This document shows positions 43,667 to 47,352 of a stretch of 47,352 nucleotides of DNA, in pieces (within the stretch, counting starts at the first letter, position 1; each line of letters starts with the position of its first letter). The DNA is from DAOUBA01 sp034432855 (GTDB taxonomy: Bacteria; Chloroflexota; Anaerolineae; B4-G1): NCBI GenBank assembly GCA_034432855.1, contig DAOUBA010000002.1:1-47352 (forward strand), written 5' to 3'. Made by a program: the position numbers and the translations under genes. The notes below the pieces were generated by a model. The model was not told the origin of the DNA, searched no databases, and saw nothing but the letters and a program-made list of their open reading frames with translations.

Positions 43667-43887
43667 AGCCTGTCCTCCAGAAAATCGGTTAGCGCGCCAA
43701 ACCGCTGGGGTAAGGGCGAGGTTACCTCGCCCCTACTAACGAAAATCGTACACGCTCAAGCGTCACTCGACTCTGTGATCGGCGTCCAAGACAACCCACC
43801 ATCCAGAGAACCCCCGCATTACCATTGGCAGCGTGAATGAAATGAGCGCACACCTGATTTCAAGTATACCCCGCCCTGCCTGCCGCG
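43667..43887. repeat. intergenic region with a GGGCGAGGT palindrome
   Basis: No gene seen in the 221 bases between mfd and hicB. GGGCGAGGT (43714-43722) and ACCTCGCCC (43724-43732) form a hairpin inside TAGGGGCGAGGTAACC-like sequence, similar in layout to the element over the ftsZ stop. It may act as the mfd terminator. Confidence 0.6.
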
Positions 43888-46800
43888 TCAACCGCCCACT
43901 CGTGCCATCTGCTGCAAGACACTCACCAACTCCTCGCGCCAGCCGCGCCCCAGCGGCAACCACAGGTCACGGCGGCCCACGTTGGCCCGCTCACCCAAGA
44001 GGCGCTGCAACTGTTCACGGTTCGGCAAGCCCTCTCCACTCGAGCGCAACACCAGCCGACCATTCTCGGCAATGATGGAATCCACTCCCGCCGCACGCGC
44101 CAGCACCTTGAGCCGCAACTGGTACATCAGGTTGCGCGCAGGGCCCGGCAACGGCCCAAAGCGGTCGGCCAACTCTTGTTCCATCCCTGCGATTTGTTCA
44201 AGCGTCGCCAACTCTGCCAGACGGCGGTACAGTTGCAGACGCAATTGCACTTCGGGGACATAGTCTTCGGGCAACGCCGCCGGTATAGGCAGATCAATAC
44301 GCACGCTGCCCAACGGCTCCGGCGGCGGAGGTTTGCCCTCGCGCCGCGCCTTGAGTTCCTGCACCGCCCGCGCCAGCAAGCGCGTGTAGAGGTCAAAGCC
44401 CACTGCCGCGACATGCCCCGATTGGCGCGTGCCCAGGATGTCGCCTGCGCCACGGATTTCGAGATCGCGCATCGCAATGGTGTAGCCCGCGCCCAGGTCG
44501 GCGGCCTCGCGGATCGTCTCCAGCCGCTGGCGCGCCTCCGGCGTCAGCCGCGAAAGACGGTCGTGGAAGAAGTAGGCATACGCCTGCTGCGCCCCCCGCC
44601 CCACCCGGCCGCGCAGTTGGTAGAGTTGCGCCAGGCCAAAGTACTCGGCGCGTTCGACGATGAGCGTGTTGGCGTTGGGGATGTCCAGGCCACTTTCGAT
44701 GATGCTGGTGCACAAGAGCACGTCAATCTCTCCGGCGACGAAGCGCAACATCACCTTCTCGAGATCGGCCTCGCGCATCTGGCCGTGGGCCACAGCGATG
44801 GTCGCCTCCGGCACCAGGTGCTCCAGACGCCTACGCACCATCTGGATCGTCTGAACGCGGTTGTGGACGTAAAAGACCTGCCCGCCGCGTTCCAGTTCGC
44901 GCAGGATGGCCCGCCGCACCAGTTGCGCGTCGTACTCGCCGACGTAGGTCGTCACCGGCAACCGCTCTTCCGGCGGGGTCTCGATCGTGCTGATGTCACG
45001 CACGCCGGTGAGCGCCAGGTACATCGTGCGCGGGATCGGAGTCGCGGTCAGGGTCAGCACGTCCACCTCGGTGCGCATCCGCTTGAGCCGCTCCTTGTGC
45101 GTGACGCCGAAACGCTGCTCTTCGTCAATGATGAGTAGCCCCAGGTCAGCGAAAGCGACGTCGCGTTGCAGGAGGCGGTGCGTGCCGATGACGATATCCA
45201 CCTGCCCCGCAGCCAGCCGCTGCAGGATTTTGCGCTGCTCGGCAGGCGAACGGAAACGCGAGAGCATCTCGACTTCGACCGGGAACGGGGCCAGGCGCTG
45301 GCGAAAGGTGGCATAGTGCTGCTGGGCCAGCACCGTGGTCGGCACGAGCACGGCGACCTGCCTGCCATCCATCGCCGCTTTGAATGCCGCCCGCAGCGCG
45401 ACCTCGGTCTTGCCATAGCCCACGTCGCCGCAGATCAGGCGGTCCATCGGCTTGGGTTTCTCCATATCCTCCTTGACGACGGCAATGGCTCGCAACTGGT
45501 CCTCGGTCTCGTAGTAGGGGAACGAGGCCTCCAACTCGGCCTGCCAGGGCGTATCCGGTGAGAAGGCGTGTCCCTCGGCCAGTTGGCGTGCAGCGTAGAG
45601 TTCGAGCAATTCACGGGCGACGGCCTCGGCGGCCTGTTTGGCGCGCGCCTTGACCATCTGCCAGTCGGCAGTGCCCAGCCGATTGAGGGGCGGCAGGCGA
45701 TCGTCGGCGCCGATGTAGCGGCTGAGGCGATCCGCCTGGTGGATGGGAACGTAGAGTCGGTCAGCGCCGGCGTACTCGACGAGCAGATACTCGCGCTCGA
45801 CCCCCTCCAGCGCCCGCTTGACCAGGCCGCGAAAGATGCCGATGCCATACTCGACGTGGACGACGTAATCGCCGGGGTTGAGGTCCGAGAACAAGGATTC
45901 GGGCGCGACCTTGCGGCGTTGGGTAGGACGGCGTGGTTCGGGGCGGCGCCAGCCAAAGATTTCGGCGTCGGTCAATAAATGAATAGTGATTGGTGATCGG
46001 TGATTAGGCCCTAATCCCTGATCCCTGTACCGCAGAATCCAGCCTTCGGCGAGGGAGCCCTGCACGAAGGAGAGCGGCGACCGTGGCATTGTGCGCAGGT
46101 CGTCAAGGGGAGGGACATACTCGTGTTCGGCACCCCACAGTTCGGCCAAACGGCGTGCCTGCTGGCTCACGATGACAACCTGGCCGCCCTGGGCCTGCAC
46201 GTCGTGAATGTGATCCAGCACCGGCTTGAGTTGTCCGCCAAAACGGGGGCCGGGTGCAAAGCAATCGGCCAGCGGTGAAACGGCTTCCTCCTCGCCGTGT
46301 CCCAATGTGAGCACGGGCCGGTCAGTGAGCAGTTCAGCCCACTCATCCCAGGTGACGTAGGGAAGCGGATAGTCAGGCGGGAGCATCCGGGCTTCCTCGG
46401 CGGCGGCGTGCAAATCCACCGCTTCCTCCTCCAACCCGGCCCAGGCGTCGGCGAGTTCCTGCGGGTCATCCACGACGATCAGCGTCTCGTCCGAGACATA
46501 ATCGAGCAACGTGGCGGATTCGGCGTAAAAGTAGGGCAGATAGAACTCGATACCGGGGAACGGCGTGCCGGCAGCCAGATCGCGGCGGTGGGCTTCCAGT
46601 TCGGCGCGCACGTCGGCGGGGAGGTCGCCCTGCAACTGCGCCGCCACACGCCCGGCGACGCGTGGGCCATAGTGGGGGAGCGCCTCGCGGGCCGGTGTGA
46701 TGACTATGCTCTCTTCGCGTTCCTGAGAGCGCTGCGTGGCGGGGTCGAAACGGCGCAGCGACTCAATTTGGTCGCCGAAGAGTTCGATGCGCACGGGCGC

Positions 46801-47352
46801 GGCATCTGCGGGTGGAAAGATGTCGAGGATGCCCCCACGATGGCTGAACTGGCCGGGTCTTTCCACAACGCTGACCGGCTCGTAGCCCAGCCCGGCCAGA
46901 TGGCGCAGGGCCCCCTCCAGGTCGAACACCTGCCCCAGGCGGAACTCGCGCAGCGCGGCGCGAAGGTGGCGCAGCGGCAGCGTGCGCTGCATCAGCGCGC
47001 GGGCAGAGGCCACCACGACCCAATTCAGACTCCCGTCCCCCCTTTGGGGGGAGGGGCCGGGGGTGGGGGTAGCACATCGGGCATACAGCGTCGAGAGCAC
47101 CCGCAGCCGGCCGGCGATCACCTCTTCGCTCCAGGGGGTGTGCTCGTAGAAGAGGGTCAGCGGCTCCGGGAAGCGCAGGATGGACTCGGGGTCCGGTGTC
47201 CAATCCTGCAGGGAGTGTACGAGCGCCCGGGCACGCTCAACGGAGCCGGCGATGACAAGCAACGGGCGTTGCAGGTCGCGGGCAAGTGCAGCCAGGAGCG
47301 CCGGGCGCGCTGCCCGCAGGAGGCCCAACGGGGGCGGCATTTCGCCGCTCGC
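43888..47352 (-). CDS. mfd: transcription-repair coupling factor Mfd (N-terminus at window edge)
   Basis: DNA translocase that removes stalled RNA polymerase and recruits UvrA. At least 1150 residues from an ATG at 47340, but the frame stays open to the window end, and Mfd proteins usually have more sequence before PPPLGLLRAARPALLAALA, so the true start is probably outside. Order: UvrB-like N-terminal region (RGGILDIFPPADAAPVRIELFGDQIESLRRFD), RNA-polymerase interaction domain (GDYVVHVEYGIGIFRGL near 495), helicase domain 1 with Walker A GDVGYGKTEVAL near 640 and DEEQ near 741, domain 2 with QLRGRVGRG, and the C-terminal TRCF domain. Two repeats are in frame (47037-47051 and 45982-46027). Confidence 0.93.
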   Translation of the reverse strand, partial: ASGEMPPPLGLLRAARPALLAALARDLQRPLLVIAGSVERARALVHSLQDWTPDPESILRFPEPLTLFYEHTPWSEEVIAGRLRVLSTLYARCATPTPGPSPQRGDGSLNWVVVASARALMQRTLPLRHLRAALREFRLGQVFDLEGALRHLAGLGYEPVSVVERPGQFSHRGGILDIFPPADAAPVRIELFGDQIESLRRFDPATQRSQEREESIVITPAREALPHYGPRVAGRVAAQLQGDLPADVRAELEAHRRDLAAGTPFPGIEFYLPYFYAESATLLDYVSDETLIVVDDPQELADAWAGLEEEAVDLHAAAEEARMLPPDYPLPYVTWDEWAELLTDRPVLTLGHGEEEAVSPLADCFAPGPRFGGQLKPVLDHIHDVQAQGGQVVIVSQQARRLAELWGAEHEYVPPLDDLRTMPRSPLSFVQGSLAEGWILRYRDQGLGPNHRSPITIHLLTDAEIFGWRRPEPRRPTQRRKVAPESLFSDLNPGDYVVHVEYGIGIFRGLVKRALEGVEREYLLVEYAGADRLYVPIHQADRLSRYIGADDRLPPLNRLGTADWQMVKARAKQAAEAVARELLELYAARQLAEGHAFSPDTPWQAELEASFPYYETEDQLRAIAVVKEDMEKPKPMDRLICGDVGYGKTEVALRAAFKAAMDGRQVAVLVPTTVLAQQHYATFRQRLAPFPVEVEMLSRFRSPAEQRKILQRLAAGQVDIVIGTHRLLQRDVAFADLGLLIIDEEQRFGVTHKERLKRMRTEVDVLTLTATPIPRTMYLALTGVRDISTIETPPEERLPVTTYVGEYDAQLVRRAILRELERGGQVFYVHNRVQTIQMVRRRLEHLVPEATIAVAHGQMREADLEKVMLRFVAGEIDVLLCTSIIESGLDIPNANTLIVERAEYFGLAQLYQLRGRVGRGAQQAYAYFFHDRLSRLTPEARQRLETIREAADLGAGYTIAMRDLEIRGAGDILGTRQSGHVAAVGFDLYTRLLARAVQELKARREGKPPPPEPLGSVRIDLPIPAALPEDYVPEVQLRLQLYRRLAELATLEQIAGMEQELADRFGPLPGPARNLMYQLRLKVLARAAGVDSIIAENGRLVLRSSGEGLPNREQLQRLLGERANVGRRDLWLPLGRGWREELVSVLQQMARVGG
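45982..46027. repeat. TTGGTGATC iterated tract inside mfd
   Basis: Drifting GTGATTGGTGATCGGTGATTA copies; GATTAG/CTAATC pair near 46002-46016. It encodes the GLGPNHRSPITIHLL insertion near residues 438-452 of Mfd. Confidence 0.75.
47026..47070. repeat. CCCCCC-TTT-GGGGGG repeat inside mfd
   Basis: CCCCCC (47037-47042) and GGGGGG (47046-47051) form a perfect hairpin followed by AGGGGCCGGGGGTGGGGG. It encodes the ATPTPGPSPQRGDGS insertion near residues 90-104. Confidence 0.75.

Overview
The window looks like a G+C-rich bacterial chromosome, most likely from the phylum Chloroflexota (Anaerolineae/Caldilineae-like). This is an inference from three things: the gene content (a complete dcw cell-wall/division cluster, a class II ribonucleotide reductase beside nrdR, a SHMT-GcvT fusion, an AOR-type oxidoreductase), the long secreted YD-repeat protein, and the many short palindromic and iterated repeats scattered between and inside genes. 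No rRNA or tRNA was seen. Every protein gene I can support is on the minus strand; the only clear plus-strand unit is a candidate structured RNA.

Transcription order, right to left. (1) 47352-43888: mfd, probably cut by the window edge. (2) 43666-43113: a hicB-hicA toxin-antitoxin pair whose toxin is frameshifted. (3) 43088-41882: two small membrane proteins and a methyltransferase, overlapping by 4 bases each. (4) 41841-35556: sugar and aldehyde metabolism, namely gnd, a KDG-kinase-like PfkB kinase, an SCP2-like protein, an iron alcohol dehydrogenase and a frameshifted aldehyde:ferredoxin oxidoreductase. (5) 35515-12591: the dcw cluster, in the order mraZ, rsmH, ftsL-like, ftsI, murF, mraY, [giant YD-repeat protein, small hypothetical], murD, ftsW, murG, CvpA-like, murC, [46-codon ORF, opposite-strand RNA], murB, ddl, ftsQ, ftsA, ftsZ. 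It starts with a sigma70-like promoter and a three-copy MraZ box. (6) 12505-8337: nrdR and an intein-containing nrdJ behind their own promoter. (7) 8224-288: a small zinc-ribbon-like protein, a large multi-GAF membrane histidine kinase and the SHMT-GcvT fusion.

The cell-wall genes work as one pathway. MurB, C, D and F with Ddl build UDP-MurNAc-pentapeptide. MraY and MurG make lipid II. FtsW and FtsI polymerise and crosslink it at the septum, under control of FtsZ, FtsA, FtsQ and the FtsL-like protein.

The most interesting signals are four. First, a plus-strand perfect-spacing promoter (TTGACA-17-TATAAT) drives a roughly 200-nt RNA, between murB and a small ORF, whose two ends pair into a rod-like fold resembling 6S RNA. 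Second, 7-8-base iterated tracts lie in frame inside MurB, MurD, MurF, RsmH, Mfd and the histidine kinase; their periodicity makes them encode the same peptide in every reading frame of that strand. Third, a 1600-residue secreted YD-repeat protein sits inside the division cluster. Fourth, an intein sits exactly at the catalytic cysteine of NrdJ.
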